Below, in pieces: positions 43,952 to 56,383 of a stretch of DNA of 64,000 nt; the stretch's first letter is position 1; each line of letters opens with the position of its first letter. A program made the translations under genes and the position numbers. Location of the stretch: contig OX637350.1 of NCBI GenBank assembly GCA_951799405.1, forward strand, positions 7,921,852 through 7,985,851, given 5' to 3'. Below the pieces are notes generated by a model. It was not told where the DNA came from and ran no database searches. It saw only the letters and a list, made by a program, of their open reading frames with translations. Origin of the DNA: Agapetus fuscipes. Taxonomy: Eukaryota > Arthropoda > Insecta > Trichoptera > Glossosomatidae.

Positions 43952-44411
43952 AGCCCGGATTAAAGGCGGCTCGAGCTGTCCGACCAAATCAGGGCCGCTG
44001 CGTCCTAGGGCCTCCCGAGAAGTTTTAGAAAATATACTCAAATATTTTTTTGACGTAAATTTGTTCGAGGGATGAGGTTTTTAAAACATACACGACTACG
44101 CCCTCATGGACTTTTTTGAGATAAGTTATTAGAGATCTTTACTTTTAATTATTTTTGGGGTCCCAATCAAAAGCAGCCTTCGAGACCAAAGATATTTTTG
44201 TACAAAAAAGATAAGTGTAATAGATCTCCCGAAGAGGTTTCCCAAAAACAAACTCGGTAAGAGTCGAAAAGAGCCGTCGGTAATTGTTTTGGTTCGCAAT
44301 AAGTATGCATTTTTTGGTTGGCGTGGGGAGGTGTTGGTGGAAGAGGATAGAGGGTTGGGGCCCCTTGAATTTTCCCGCACCAGGGCCCCCAGTGGTCTTA
44401 ATCCGGGCCTG
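43952..44411. mobile_element. hAT-like non-autonomous element, family 1, short copy
   Basis: Left AGCCCGGATTAAAGGCGGCT and right TGGTCTTAATCCGGGCCTG, with CCCGCACCAGGGCCCCC before the right end, as in 6244-7109. No ORF of interest. Confidence 0.7.
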
Positions 44412-45010
44412 CTCGTGCAGTTAATTTCGATGCATGGAGACCGCAAATGAAAGACAGGCGGGCCGCGGCGGTAATGAATGTTCATTATGATTTTGATAAG
44501 CCCGCAAAACGCCGCTAACCGGAGCTATTTCCCGGCACGCTCTGTACAAGCGGTTCCCAAGTTTCTAACACGTGCACTTCTCTAAACAGCTCTTTCTTGT
44601 AATTGTTGATATTTTATTTATTTATTTATTAATATAACACATTTTTAGTACAGTTTTTTCTTATTTATTGCACAAAAAATTAATAGTTTTATAAGCTGTA
44701 CCTCACCAAAAAGAGACAAAGCTCTTGTGTGTGGTGAGGGAAAAATCTAGAGATCTAAACGATAAACTTTTACGAATGGTTTATTTTGTAGAAAAATAGA
44801 ACAAAAGATTGACAGATTATTTTGGCAGTGTGTGCCAAAAATGTACACTACATATTTGTAAAAAATCTATCTCGATTACTTAATTACTGCCGTTATGGGT
44901 TCTACTCAAATTGTGGTTCAGTATAATCAGTGCTGTAATAAATATGATAAGGTAAAAAAATAAAGTAGGCAGTTTTTGGAGACGTCCAACTGCCTGTGGG
45001 TCATTACATA
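44412..45010. other. No gene recognised
   Basis: A GC-richer stretch at 44440-44570 (CGGGCCGCGGCGGTAATG) then AT-rich sequence. Confidence 0.3.
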
Positions 45011-45297
45011 TATGGATGATTTATTCGGTGAACGTTATTTTCGCGTGATACACACCTCAAGAGCCCTCTGCTTGATCGTTGCTAAAAAGCGCCAGTTCTC
45101 AAAAAAGACCCATTTTCTGTAATGCTAGATGGACGTTTGGTGACCGGTCTGTTAAATGAAAAGTAATTGAATTTTTCAACCAAGCGAAGAGTATATTTGA
45201 AAAATATAGATATTTTTGTGCTCTGCCGGGAATTGAGCTCGCGACCTTCGGAATACGAGTCTGTAGTCATAACCATACTTGACTGCAGATCGGTCAG
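45011..45297 (-). mobile_element. SINE-B, old diverged copy
   Basis: All blocks from ATGATTTATTCGGTGAACG to TGACTGCAGATCGGTC are present but with many substitutions; head on the minus strand. Confidence 0.7.
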
Positions 45298-46417
45298 CAT
45301 TCTACGCGCCCCTCGGGTTGGGAACCTGTGCTTTATATGGTAATATCTGTAGAGATGACCCTCCACAGTCGTGCCATTCAATTATGGAGGTCATTATTTT
45401 TAATGATGAGCTGATACAATGCACGATGAGCTGAATGCAGAATGCGCTCGTAGTTTTGTAAGCTGAGTGCGACATGAAACAATGCTCATGAATATAAGCT
45501 TTTCATTAAGTTATTAGCAGGGTCAATATGAGCCTCTTGTTGTATTGTGAGCGTGTGCTTCCATTTATGTATGTGGGATCTGTAAATAAAACGAGATAGT
45601 AGCAACATACTTTTTCAAATCTGTTGAACAAAATCGACAAGTAAAATTTTCATATTTGAAGGAAACGTACACAGATATGGCCCACAACTTTTTTTATCAG
45701 CTAATGTTTTGCTTTTTAGAGCAGAAAGCAATCTCAAGTCGAGAAAGTGAAAGTTTCAAACTTCATTTAACGCAAATGTTGTTCACAGGTAGTTGCTGAC
45801 CAATGTCAAAGCCCAGAAGGTGTTTTTTTTTGAGACATGTACTAAAAATAGAGAAGCACTTGATCATTTAAAGAAAAATATAGTGTCAAAGATGTGCTGC
45901 GAGGGGAAGAATTTGCTGACTAAAGAACATCTGGGACTGGATGGGGCTGAGGATTGTCGAGAAGATGTTTAGACCTGCCCTACTTAGTCACCATAGAGAC
46001 ACCTGACACATACATGAAAGAAAACTGGAAAGCTTTTCCAAAAATAATACCAATGTTGTGGATCGTGGACCTATCTGCTCTGATTCATTTCCTGATTTTT
46101 TTTTTGTACGTCCAACTTATGCCTTTTTTTTATTCAAGACTTTTGTAAAAATTTAGGATTTTTTTCTCGTGTTTCACAAAAAAGAACCGATCCGATTGAT
46201 GCAACGTCCCAGCTGAATAGAGACCTCGTCCTTGCGTGCACAGACTCGGACATTTTTCATTTTGAAGTATTGAGAGGTAGCGCCGAATGCGGAAGCCGGA
46301 ATAGTAACTAGGTTTGCGAGTCACGCAATAAATCTCGCCATAGTAAAAGCCTTTTGTATTTTTTCCCGACATTGATAAAGCGTGTCGGGTGACTACAGCA
46401 TTAGGCTCCTCCGCCCC
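45298..46417. other. No gene recognised
   Basis: A minus-strand ATG frame of 80 codons (46372-46130) is open but matches nothing I recognise and lacks splice or polyadenylation context. Confidence 0.3.
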
Positions 46418-46512
46418 CGTCTAGCGCCCACTTGCCCTACCGCCTTCTTCCCCAAGCGCTCATCCCTCCAGCGCCCATCCCTCTAGCGCCCACCCTCCCC
46501 AAGCGCCCACTT
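46418..46512 (+). repeat. C-rich imperfect minisatellite
   Basis: The word AGCGCCCA/AGCGCTCA, followed by a C-rich spacer (TCCCTCC, CCCTCCCC or CTTGCCC), occurs five times in under 100 bp. Confidence 0.7.
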
Positions 46513-47246
46513 GTTTAGCAGCGGGATCAAGTACAGGTGGTCCATTTGTATGCATAATTAATCAATCCGATTCAAAGAAAGCTGGAAAAGTGTTAATTCC
46601 TACATACCCAGATTGACTTAAAATACGGCAGTCTCTTTTGAAAACATTAAAATAGATACGCTGGAGGATTGAAATACGAATAAAAAAGGTAGATATTCTA
46701 TAAATTTATGCGTAAAACAAATGAGTTTCTTTGTGATCATCATTCAACATTCTTCAGATCAACATTCTCGACTACCACTAGCATATATTTTAAGACACTT
46801 TTAATAAAAAAAAAAATTAGGCACTTGAGTACCTACCTACATGCACAGGAAATTGATGGGGTCTTGATATTCTCTCAGTGTAATTTACATAAGTCTAAGC
46901 CTGATGGGCTTTTTTCATGAGATTGTTGAAACGTAACACCATAAGCTCACATTTTAGTGTGATAAAATTGACTTTTAGCTGGTTTACAAATTAAAACATT
47001 TTTATGAATAACGTGGGATGAGTTTAAACTGACATTTCTCAATTGACTTAGCCATAACAACACAATATGTTCTTAATCTAAATATGGAAATAGATAAATT
47101 GTATCATTTTCAGCTTTTTGAACTCTCTCGACTTTGCTTCCAAAACAAAACAGCTATCATTTCTTTACTGTTAATTGCTGAAATACCACTTTTCATCTAC
47201 GAATAAAATCATAAACACAAATTGCGGGCTCAAAGCTGGTTCCGTT
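46513..47246. other. No gene recognised
   Basis: AT-rich sequence with TACCTACC words; no exon or repeat match seen. Confidence 0.3.
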
Positions 47247-47250
47247 TTAT

Positions 47251-47436
47251 TTACAGACACAGCAGATTAAAGCACCCGTAATTCTTACGTAGCATGTTTA
47301 CAGCAAGCAGCGCGATGATAATATTTGCACCCTCCACAAATACAACCACCCCAAGTACAAATAACACCTTAAAACTCAACCACAGCGTTTTCCAAAACAT
47401 GGATTGAATTAAGAGAGGCGCTTGTTCAGTTTCCAT
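47251..47436 (-). CDS. Possible small single-pass membrane protein
   Basis: A 61-codon frame from the ATG at 47436 (METEQAPLLIQSMFW) has one strongly hydrophobic stretch, about residues 15-46, then MLRKNYGCFNLLCL. An AATAAA overlaps the stop (47252-47247). Not recognised; could be chance or the last exon of a longer gene. Confidence 0.25.
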   Translation of the reverse strand: METEQAPLLIQSMFWKTLWLSFKVLFVLGVVVFVEGANIIIALLAVNMLRKNYGCFNLLCL

Positions 47437-47804
47437 GTATTTTGTTGTTGTTGAATGAAATGGTTGACTTGAAACGCGGCATTTTGTACTCGGTGTAGAG
47501 TTCTCCAAACATTAAATCACGAAGACATGCGCGCGGAAAAAGAAGATAGGCCGCTCTTTATTATTTAGGGATGACGCTGAACGACTGGGAAGCGCGAGAT
47601 GGGAATTTTTAATGCGACATCATTGAGATATAATTTTGGTGGAGACGAAATTAGCTAATAATTGTAACATACTATCAGATTTACTTGTCAACGGGACCTG
47701 TTAACCACAGATAATCATGTATAATCCTAGTTCCTACGTTTTCTTGCTTTCTCCATTTTGTGTTTCGACACCCAATAATTACACATGTCGTTGTCTATAA
47801 ATCT

Positions 47805-48556
47805 ATCATCTGTAATCTAAGTTGCAAAGATTTATTACATTTAAGATTCATAATAAATTCATTCCCAACTTGATTCTGTGCAAAGGAGGGCAGTGAGGTT
47901 GATCAATGATCCTTCTCTGACATCCGATCTGCAGCCGCTCCAGCACAGAAGAAAAGTTGGAATGCTCAGTCTTTTTTATCGATATTACCACGGAGCTTGT
48001 TCTAATGAGCTCCATTCATTAATCCCTCCCCCTCGCATTTCAGAAAGGGAAACTCGTAGTACGACTCTCATTCATCCCTTTGCAGTCGATCTCAAAACTA
48101 TGAGAACTTGGCGTTTTCATGACTCATTCCTTTGCCAAACTGCCCGTTTATGGAATGGTCTACCAGTATCTGTGTTCCCTTCCCAATTTAATCCGGTTTT
48201 ATTCAAAACCAACATCAATCACCACTTCCTTGCAGCGCCTCACGACAGAACCAAGAACTCAAGCAACACCTCTGCGGCACCCTTCCAGGGTGACATAGAC
48301 CCCCAAGACTCACAAGAATTGGGGAGCCTCCCGCACAGGATTCCTTAAAAAAAAAAAAAAAAAAAAAAAATCCCATAAGCAGACACTTACAAATTCGCGC
48401 TTACACTTGCCGCATGTGGACTTGCAACATAAAAACCCGATCTCAAATAAACATAAGTCCTGCAACTCTTGCCAACCTTCCCTGAAACAGAGGCAAAGTG
48501 AACCATTTTTTACAGTATGGGTGGTGAGCCTCATACCAACCTATAAGTCAAGTTAT
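47805..48556 (-). repeat. RTE-tail repeat split by LINE-J insertion
   Basis: 47805-47865 (ATCTAAGTTGCAAAGATT to TTCATTCCCA) and 48371-48556 (ATCCCATAAGCAGACAC to TATAAGTCAAG) are the two halves of one minus-strand copy. Confidence 0.8.
47866..48370 (+). mobile_element. LINE-J, 5'-truncated, with poly(A)
   Basis: Frame DSVQRRAVRLINDP, HRRKVGMLSLFYRYYHG, IPPPRISERETRSTT and TARLWNGLPVSVFPSQFN is the typical C-terminus of a Jockey-group LINE reverse transcriptase. Ends in about 28 A (48346-48370). ATTCCCA/ATCCCAT on the two sides looks like the target duplication. Confidence 0.8.
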
Positions 48557-49889
48557 GTTTTGTAATAACGCCATTTTTCTATCAAAAATGACAAATTCAT
48601 CGACAATTATAATTACAACACGTGCATACGTTTTCCGCGCCGAGAAGACATTTTTAGTAACGCTAACAATCCAGAAAGAAATTCTAACAACTGTACCTTT
48701 AACCAGTTAGCAGTGCAGTGACACTCGAAAAATCATTGTTCTCTTTCTTACTAACGAAGATCTTTGTTGAGGTAGTTTAAAACGGATGTAGCGTTTACTT
48801 GCGTCAAAATAATTTCGACTCCACCATATTATAACTCAATGTGCGCCACCCTGTCAGCATATACAATCTACATGCTTGCAGAAACATCTAGACAAGGTGC
48901 CTGAAATATTGTTGCTGCGTTGGTTGGAGGGAAACATGAAAATAAGTTTATGACTTAAATTTACAGGAAATTCATCAGGTGAGATCATTACTCCAAGTAA
49001 AAAAATAATTTCCTCAACGATTGCGCTAATTGAAAATGTATGAAATATACGACAGCACTTCCAGAGAATGATTTAGTTTTCACACATTTTTCCGTTTTAC
49101 GCGGTCGAGGTGAGTTTACGTACTGTTATGTACTTGGGTAAAGAACTATCTTGTGTCAGATGTTTCCCAAGTGAAAATAATGTGTGGCTGAAGTATGTGC
49201 ATTGTGCAGAACTATTTACACTAATAATAACTACACAGTTAAAATTTATTAATCGGATATTAGACGAACCTTACATTATTCTCGATGTTTCGTTAGCGAC
49301 GTATCTAAAGTCTTCAGGAGACACCTTCTCTACACGACGATTGAGGATGAACTCTTATAACGGTTCGTCTTATGTCTGATAAATAAATTTTAGCTGTACC
49401 GTAATTCCAACCTAAACCTAACAATATGCAGAACTGTAAATGAGAAAATCCTTTTTGAAAACCAGTAGAACAGTCTAATCTTATTTGAAATACTTCTGAA
49501 TTTTTTTGACTTAATGTTGAACGTATATTGAGAATTCCCTAAAACGATTATTCTGAGTCTGTGATGTAAACTGAATCATTAGAAATACATATGCAGATGC
49601 ATTGTAAGCTTTCACAACAGATCTGTGCAGATCTATACACAATATCGTAGCATATTAATAAAGTTCGTAGACGATCCCACTGGCGTAGAGGCGGCTACAA
49701 CTTTCCGTAGCGCAGAAAACTTGCGGCTTTCAGCGATAGATTAATGCACAGAGCTTTTCATGTTGAATAGTTCACATGAGTGTAGAAAATATAAATATGT
49801 AACCTAGTACTCACGTATTGCATTTTGAAAAATATGATTTAAAATCTTGCGTAAGGTACTTAACACAACTAACGCAACGCAGGTAAGCT
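48557..49889. other. No gene recognised
   Basis: Mixed AT-rich sequence. 49035-49118 (AAATGTATGAAATATACGA to GGTCGAGGTGAGTTTACG) is a copy of the repeat arm at 54220-54303. Confidence 0.35.
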
Positions 49890-49944
49890 GCAAATAAATT
49901 ACAAATAAATTGCAAATAAATTGCAAATAAATTGCAAATAAATT
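49890..49944 (+). repeat. Tandem repeat, 5 x 11 bp
   Basis: GCAAATAAATT repeated five times, one unit with ACAAATAAATT. Confidence 0.9.
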
Positions 49945-50086
49945 ACTGCGTTATTCCGGAAAGCATCTCATGTGGCATGTGAAACCTGTTTATTTTTACA
50001 GGTGAGGTTGGGCTGGTTTTTATTTTTTAGTGAATGCTGAATAATCTTTGCTGGTATTTCAATTTTGTATTTGAAATAAACACTGT
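49945..50086 (-). mobile_element. SINE-A body fragment
   Basis: TGCGTTATTCCGG, CATGTGAAACCTGTTTATTT and ATCTTTGCTGGTATTTC blocks, then cut by LINE sequence at 50087. Confidence 0.55.
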
Positions 50087-50599
50087 AAGAGGAAGACCGA
50101 GAAAGATATGGATGGACCAAATATCCGAAATTGCGAATGAATGGAATATCCAGAGTCATAATAAAAGAAGAGCCTGTATGAAAAAGGTTATGACTCTGGA
50201 GGAAATGAAAGAAGTATGTAAGGACAGAAATAAATGACGGTTGATCTGTAATGTTGGCGGCTAGGGTTTGTTAAATTGGAATTTGTTTTCTGTTTAGTTC
50301 TGATAATATTATTATTTACTGATTTATAAAATGTAATTTGTCATGTATGTTCCTTGACTTATAGGTTGGTATGCGGCTGACCACCCATGCTGTACAAATG
50401 TTTCACTTTGCCAATGTCACCCCTGTTACAGGGAAGGACGGCAAGAGTTGCAGGGTGTATGTCCATTTGAGATTTGGTTTTTATGTTGTAGGTTCACATG
50501 AGGCATTTGCAAGCGCGAACTTGTACGTGTCTGGTTGTGAGAATGCATGTAATGTGAATCTCTAATGTAACATATCTTTGCAACTTAGATTAGATTAGA
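50087..50599 (+). mobile_element. RTE-like LINE 3' end with tail repeat
   Basis: The frame RGRPRKIWMDQISEIANEW ... EEMKEVCKDRNK ends at 50237; the RGRPRK-W motif is common at the C-terminus of RTE-type LINE proteins. A ~110-bp spacer follows, then the ~250-bp tail repeat (50349-50599) ending in ATTAGATTAGATTC. The same order is seen at 18607-18183. Confidence 0.75.
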
Positions 50600-53500
50600 T
50601 TCGATTGGTGGGGATCAACCTCTAGCCTCCCGGTATGGAATGCAAGTATTCTAACCAACTGAGCTATTGACTGGACTGGTGTTAGCATATATATATATTG
50701 GAGTACTACAACATCCCTAAATGATACAAAAAAATTACGCGTACAATATTAACTGGTTAAAATAATGTGCATTACATTCATTTATTAATTTAAAAACATC
50801 CGAGATTCTGCTCATATTAGGAGTATAATCAACAAATTCAAACCAAAACGTTGAAAGTTTATTTACAGTTAAAAGAGTGAAGGAGTCTAAGCGCTTGATT
50901 CTGATTGGGTTAATTCAATTAAACAATCTTTTTGATCGGAAAGGGAGGAATAATAAATCTGTGGACTACGCTAAAGGAGGTCTCTCACCCCCTTCGTATA
51001 TCGCCACAGGCGCTTACCCCATCGTTGGGTCATTTACATTTTTTATTTCTTTATCCTACGCTTTTAATCGGATAACCAAACTTTTGCGAGAAAAGTTTTT
51101 CACCAGAATTTTTCACTTTAACAAAAGGGTTTCTGCATAATTAGGTGTTTTTTTTTGTCTTTTTATCAATGGTTAAATTGCCTTCTTTCTTCCTATGAAT
51201 CCTTAATCCAGAAATGTTCGTAAATCTTTATCGCTATTCTTCCCTATCTGTGAAATTCTTGAGCGATCCTCATAAGAGCAACACTTCCTACTACTACACA
51301 TCTTCCAACACATTCTGCAGGAATTCTTGGCGTGGTCATCCTCCTTTCATCATCGTTTCAATTGCTGCAAGCAAGTTTGATTCTACAGATATGGCTTTAA
51401 CTGAGTTTAGATGTATGTTGAAGGAGGGCGCTATTATGACTTTACAGACTTAAAGCTCTTATAATCAATTGGTATTATTTTGTTTTTCTTTAACAATTTA
51501 CTTCCTTAATTGTAGCCATTCATCTGACATTACATTGAAGTAGGTACCGAAAGCGACGTTTAGTTTCAATTCGTAAAAGGTTTTAAGGATTATAGTCTAA
51601 AAAAATTACGGCTTCAATTTTTTTTTCAATTCAATCTCAGCATCGCATTTGGGACGACAATGAATTCGGCATAAAGTTCAAAATTGCAGTATTTCTCGGC
51701 AAATATACGTAACAGGTTAGGTGAATACAGGCCTAAGCAACCGAAAATAAATTATGACTTAGCTTCTTTCCTAGTGACTCGGCTGGGTGACGTCATAATA
51801 TTATTTGTTCCAGTTCTATTTGGAGGGATAGTCTACCCTCATAGTACAATCTTCCCGAGTAACTTTGCTTGCGCCTTCTAACTGCCCCACGTCCTTTGGG
51901 ATTACCAAATCAAATCAAGATTCTGGCTTTCTATTCGTTGCAAGAACTTTTACTAATAGAATGAAGAGTCGTCGTGTCTCCACTAAAGATTTAATTCAAT
52001 AAAATATTGATTAGCCTTTTGAAAACTAGCTCAAATAAATAATAACATGGAATATTCTCAATCGACTCTTAAACCGCTGAACCGATTTTGATTGAATTTT
52101 CCAGAAATATGTAAAATATTCTTGAGATGAGTCTCATGAATTTTGATCGGATTAAATTTTTTTTTTCACAATCTTAATTTTTTTCAAGTAAAATGGATTG
52201 AAAAGTTGCGCTCTATACATGGCTAAGCCGCTCATCAGATTTTGGTTTGATTTTCAGGAAACGAGTAGATTATTATCCTTCTAGTAGAAAGAAAAAGTAG
52301 AAATTATCCTTCACATAGATCATATGAACTTTGATGTCTGGCTGGCTGCCACCTTTCTCGGTGAATTGAAAAGATTTCACATGTCCAAGGGATCTTGGTC
52401 TTAATTTATACAGATTATTAAGATCATTATCGAAACATAGAGAATCATTACATACCACCTTGCTGGATTTCACCAGAATATTCGATTCAACACTTAATTA
52501 ATCTCAAACAAATACAAATTATTATTAGGTACCTACCAAAGCGTCTAGTTCTAAACTAACACAGACAAACCAAAACATCTTGCATACTCGTAGCAATATG
52601 ATATTTTGCACATACATATGTGATGCCAAAGACAATACCTTCCATCTCCACACCCCCCACTAAAGTTTCCCCCCCTCCTATCTCCTGGCGACAGCACCAC
52701 TTAGTTGTCTCCTCGATAAGAGAACACGCTGGCGTGTTTTTCCTTTAGCTTTCATTCTCAGTATAGAATGCTTGTCACTTTGCCTTTTTATTATTTCCTA
52801 CTCCTATCTGAGCTGTCTCCATCCCCTTCCTTCCCCTCAGAGCTCTCCCAACCCTTTACGACAAACGCTTAAGTGCGCTCGACAGGAAAAAACATTTAAC
52901 TCTTGAGGAAATATCACACACACCTACAGTAACTTTATAATTGAATTCCGATCTGCATGTGTTTTATGGAAACAATTCACGCATATTTGCTTGCCTACTG
53001 CCTACTGCCTACTGCCTTGGTTTACCTACCCACAGTGTTAGGTCTACGCCATTCGGGCATGTGAAATCAATTTATTTTCACAGATAAGGGGACCAGTGTT
53101 ACGCAGCACATACGTTTTATAAAACGTTTGTGCGTTTTATAAAACAAAAACGGTCGAAGTCAGTATTTATTTTGTTTGTAAGCCGATCAACATCAAATTT
53201 CACAGGAACCATTTCAAAAATATTTTACATGTTTTCTGCAAACATGTTTAAAATCTGTTGGGCGATTAAGGAGTCCATAGGGAACATGCATAAATAAATT
53301 TCATTTTACAGTATCAGATTTTCTATGAAAATTTTCACTGAATTTGTTTTATCCAAACAAAAAGCATACGAAACTCTACCATGCACGATGTTCACCTATA
53401 TAGCAAGCGCCTTCATACAACACCCGGGTGTACTAAAAGCTATAAATTTATTACGCAAACACGACAGGTTATTTTATTAAAAATCCAATAATGCACCGGA

Positions 53501-53705
53501 AGCTTTCTGTTGAAAAAAACTACCTTGAAAGCTGAAACTAGTACAGTAGTCCATGCATGAGTATCGGTTGTATTTTACAACAAATAGTATCGGGTACATT
53601 ATTTATTGAAATTCTGAAAAGTCCGGTGAAAATGACCGATCCGTAGCAAAGTGGCTAACACTGCAAATTTGTAAACGAAAACTTATAGGTACCTTTATAT
53701 AAATA
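50600..53705. other. Long stretch without recognisable gene
   Basis: A decayed SINE-A head is at 50605-50680 (CAACTGAGCTATTGACTGG). A foldback-MITE end is at 51745-51810 (GACTCGGCTGGGTGACGTC). A SINE-A piece is at 53042-53105. No convincing exon. Confidence 0.35.
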
Positions 53706-53849
53706 TTTTTAATATTTTGTAGAATCAAATTCCAATGAAACACTGTATTTTTTCACCAATTATTAATTTATTTTAATTCAGATTTACGAACTTTTTCGAT
53801 TTAAAATATACAGTGTTTCGTTGGAATTTGGTTCTAAAAAATATTAAAA
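53706..53849. repeat. Foldback element (AAACACTGTAT type)
   Basis: TTTTTAATATTTTGTAGAA, TTCCAATGAAACACTGTAT at the left pair with ATACAGTGTTTCGTTGGAA, TTCTAAAAAATATTAAAAA at the right. Confidence 0.75.
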
Positions 53850-53916
53850 ATCAATATGAATTTTCACAGTGTTAATGCACAAACAATACAAAATGTAAAG
53901 AAATTATACAAATAGC

Positions 53917-54170
53917 ACGTTTAATAATAAAGAGCAATAACTCAAAAAACATGAATGTTGGGAAATCACGTTTGAAGTTAAGACAGCCAGTACAACTTGT
54001 ATGGGATGAAAAAGGCGGCCGATGTTTTATCTCGGTCATATTCGTCCAAATTGAACGGCTGTCGGATTCTACCTATTCTTCTCGCATTGTTCTTGCGTTT
54101 TATTACAAAATCTTGATTTCTCCAATTTTCGAGTTATTTCTCTTTATTATTAAACGTGCGATTATGTTCG
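53917..54170. repeat. Foldback element with CACGTTTAATAATAAAGAG arms
   Basis: CACGTTTAATAATAAAGAGC at 53917 pairs with CTCTTTATTATTAAACGTG ending at 54159. A decayed piece of it is at 14627-14780. Confidence 0.7.
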
Positions 54171-54219
54171 CTTACCAGCAGAGCTCTAATCTCATCTCGA
54201 ATGCGTGAATCGAAAAAAT

Positions 54220-54960
54220 GCACAAAAAACAAATCATTCTCTAGAAGTGCCTTCGTATGTTTCATAGATTTCTGATTTACGCAATCGAGGTGAGTTTACG
54301 CAATACTTCATACTCGGGGTACAGATCTGGCGTTTGCCTGACTGGGATTTCCTCTTGTACGCAGTAATTTGGTAAAGTTTCCGTCTTACAATTATCAATA
54401 CCGACACTGATGAAGGAAGTTCTGCGTACGTGCCAGCTCCTCCTGCTTTGATCTCGGATGACGATGTAAAATTTCATTGATTTTGATGGTATTTGCTGGA
54501 TCAGGGGCAGGTATACAATATAGGCAAAAGCAGCAATATAATATTGTTACGAATATGCATGTGTGTGTTTTGTTTGTCTGTGTTAGCGTGTGTGATAAAG
54601 TCTGTGAAATCTCTAAATGTAAGGTACTTATACAATTTATATTTGATATCTGTATTGGTCGAGATTGCAAGAGTGTCTGTGCCAATTCTCATAATATCCT
54701 TAGAATAATCCTTATTCTTGCTATAAATTAAGGGTCAAGTCTCTCTGCAGCCAGAGCAGTCAAGCGACCGTTGTATTGTGTAGGTGTAAATTTTGACTCT
54801 ACGAGTATATGTGAACTATTTTTAATATGTTATTATCACTGCAAATGATAAATTATTTGTTCTGTGCCCCGAGCATGACACATTGCGTAAAACTCATCTT
54901 GATTACGTTAATAAAATGTATGAAATAAACGATGGCATTCCTAGAGATCGATTTAGTTTT
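54220..54960. mobile_element. Element with ~80-bp inverted ends, internal ~580 bp
   Basis: Left arm 54224-54303 (CAAATCATTCTCTAGAAGTG to AATCGAGGTGAGTTTACGC) is inverted at 54888-54960 (GCGTAAAACTCATCTTGATT to CTAGAGATCGATTTAG). No recognisable coding frame between. Confidence 0.55.
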
Positions 54961-55179
54961 TATACTTATTCACTGGAATATTATTTGTCTGTACCTACTC
55001 AATGAATGCGCCTGAGGTGTATGCAAATTAATTGACAGAAAAATTCAAGACGCGAAAACAACTCTGCAAAAACTTTGGCCAACCTTGGATAAATAACAAC
55101 AAACCAAAACAGCTTTACCACTTTATTTGACTGTTTTAAGATATTGTATCTATTTCGTTAAGTTTGTTTAGTGGGTAAA

Positions 55180-55400
55180 TTTAAGTTGGCATGAGACTGA
55201 TTAATGACCAGCCATACTGTAAAAAATGGTTTCATTTGCTGTCACATCTGTTTCTGTAAGTTGCAGGTTTTGTGTTCATTTGAAAATTTGGGTTATCATT
55301 TTATTAAGTACACATGCAGCATGTTTTGGCGCGAATTCCCACAAGTCTACTTGTGGGTATGCATTAAATATCAATCATTAATTTTAACCAACTTAATCTA
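55180..55400 (+). repeat. RTE-tail repeat, diverged
   Basis: GGTTTCATTTGCTGTCACAT, TTGTGTTCATTTGAAAA, CACATGCAGCATG blocks; ends TTAACCAACTTAATCTAA. Confidence 0.7.
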
Positions 55401-55831
55401 AAAAAAAATATTTTATAAGAATATGGTAATTTTGAAAAACATTAATCCATTCAAATGTAAGCTTCTTGAAAAAGTGTTAGTACTTAAAAAAAACGGAATA
55501 AGGGATTTTAAGAATGAACTTTCACATTGTAAAGTAAGTTTTGAAAAGTTGGTCGGCGCTTTCAGTTTTGCGCTGTTCAAGGCTTATTCACTACCAACAA
55601 AACCCAAGCATGGAGAAAGGTTCTTAATTTTTTTCCTCTTCGGAAAAGTTAAGAATAATAATAATGCATTACCTGTATAGGTAACGTTTTATATAGTTAC
55701 CTCAGCTAACGTTTGGTTTGGTTATGGCATGTACAAAATAATAAATGTAACACCGTTGGCCGGTAATGATTATCTCTTTACGTTTTTTTATACGGTTTTA
55801 CTAATCTATCATCTCAAAACAGTCTCATGAC
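55401..55831. other. No gene recognised
   Basis: An ATG frame of 85 codons at 55423-55680 (FKNELSHCKVSFEKLVGAF) is open on the plus strand but unrecognised. Confidence 0.25.
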
Positions 55832-56383
55832 TATCCGATTGATAGCTTAGTTGGTAGGAAGCTTGCGTTCCATACTAGAGGTCTAGGGTTTATCCCCTTC
55901 TAAATCTAAATCTAAATCTAAGCTGCAAAGATATGTATCATTTGAGATTCATATTAAATGCATTCCAACAAGCAGACATGCATAATTTCGCGCTTACACA
56001 TGCCGCATGTGAACCTACAATATAAAAAACCCAATCTCAAATGAACATAAGCCCTGCAACTCTTGCCGACCTTCCCTGAAGCAGGGGTGACATTGGCAAA
56101 GTGAACCTTTTTTTACAGTATGGGTGGTCAGCCGCATACCAACCTAAAAACCTCTTCAAGGTTATAAAAAAAATATTTCCCGTTTTAGTGTTTATTTCAA
56201 ATTCAATATTTAAATACCGATAAGCCCTTCGGTAGTTTGGAAACTCCCATTTCATAATAACTCATTGGGGTAACGCCGATCTCCAACTTGTGACAGTAAA
56301 TAGGCTCCACACGCCTCATGCGATGTTTTCGAAGACAACGCGGTAAGAAGTTGCACTGCATATGCAGCTTAGTTGCATTTATG
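55832..56383 (+). mobile_element. SINE-A split by an RTE-tail repeat
   Basis: tRNA-like head at 55832-55900 (TAGCTTAGTTGGTAGG ... GGTCTAGGGTTTATCCCC); body resumes at about 56165 (ATTTCCCGTTTTAGTGTTT) and ends ATATGCAGCTTAG. Confidence 0.7.
55902..56152 (-). repeat. RTE-tail repeat inside SINE-A
   Basis: Three TAAATC units then AAGCTGCAAAGATATG to CCGCATACCAACCTA; full set of blocks. Confidence 0.8.

Noticed and set aside
46130..46372. 80-codon minus-strand ATG frame
   Set aside because: Open but without splice, promoter or polyadenylation context and without a recognised motif.
54477..54731. Overlapping frames on both strands in 54.4-54.7 kb
   Set aside because: Mutual shadows inside an inverted-repeat element; no motif.
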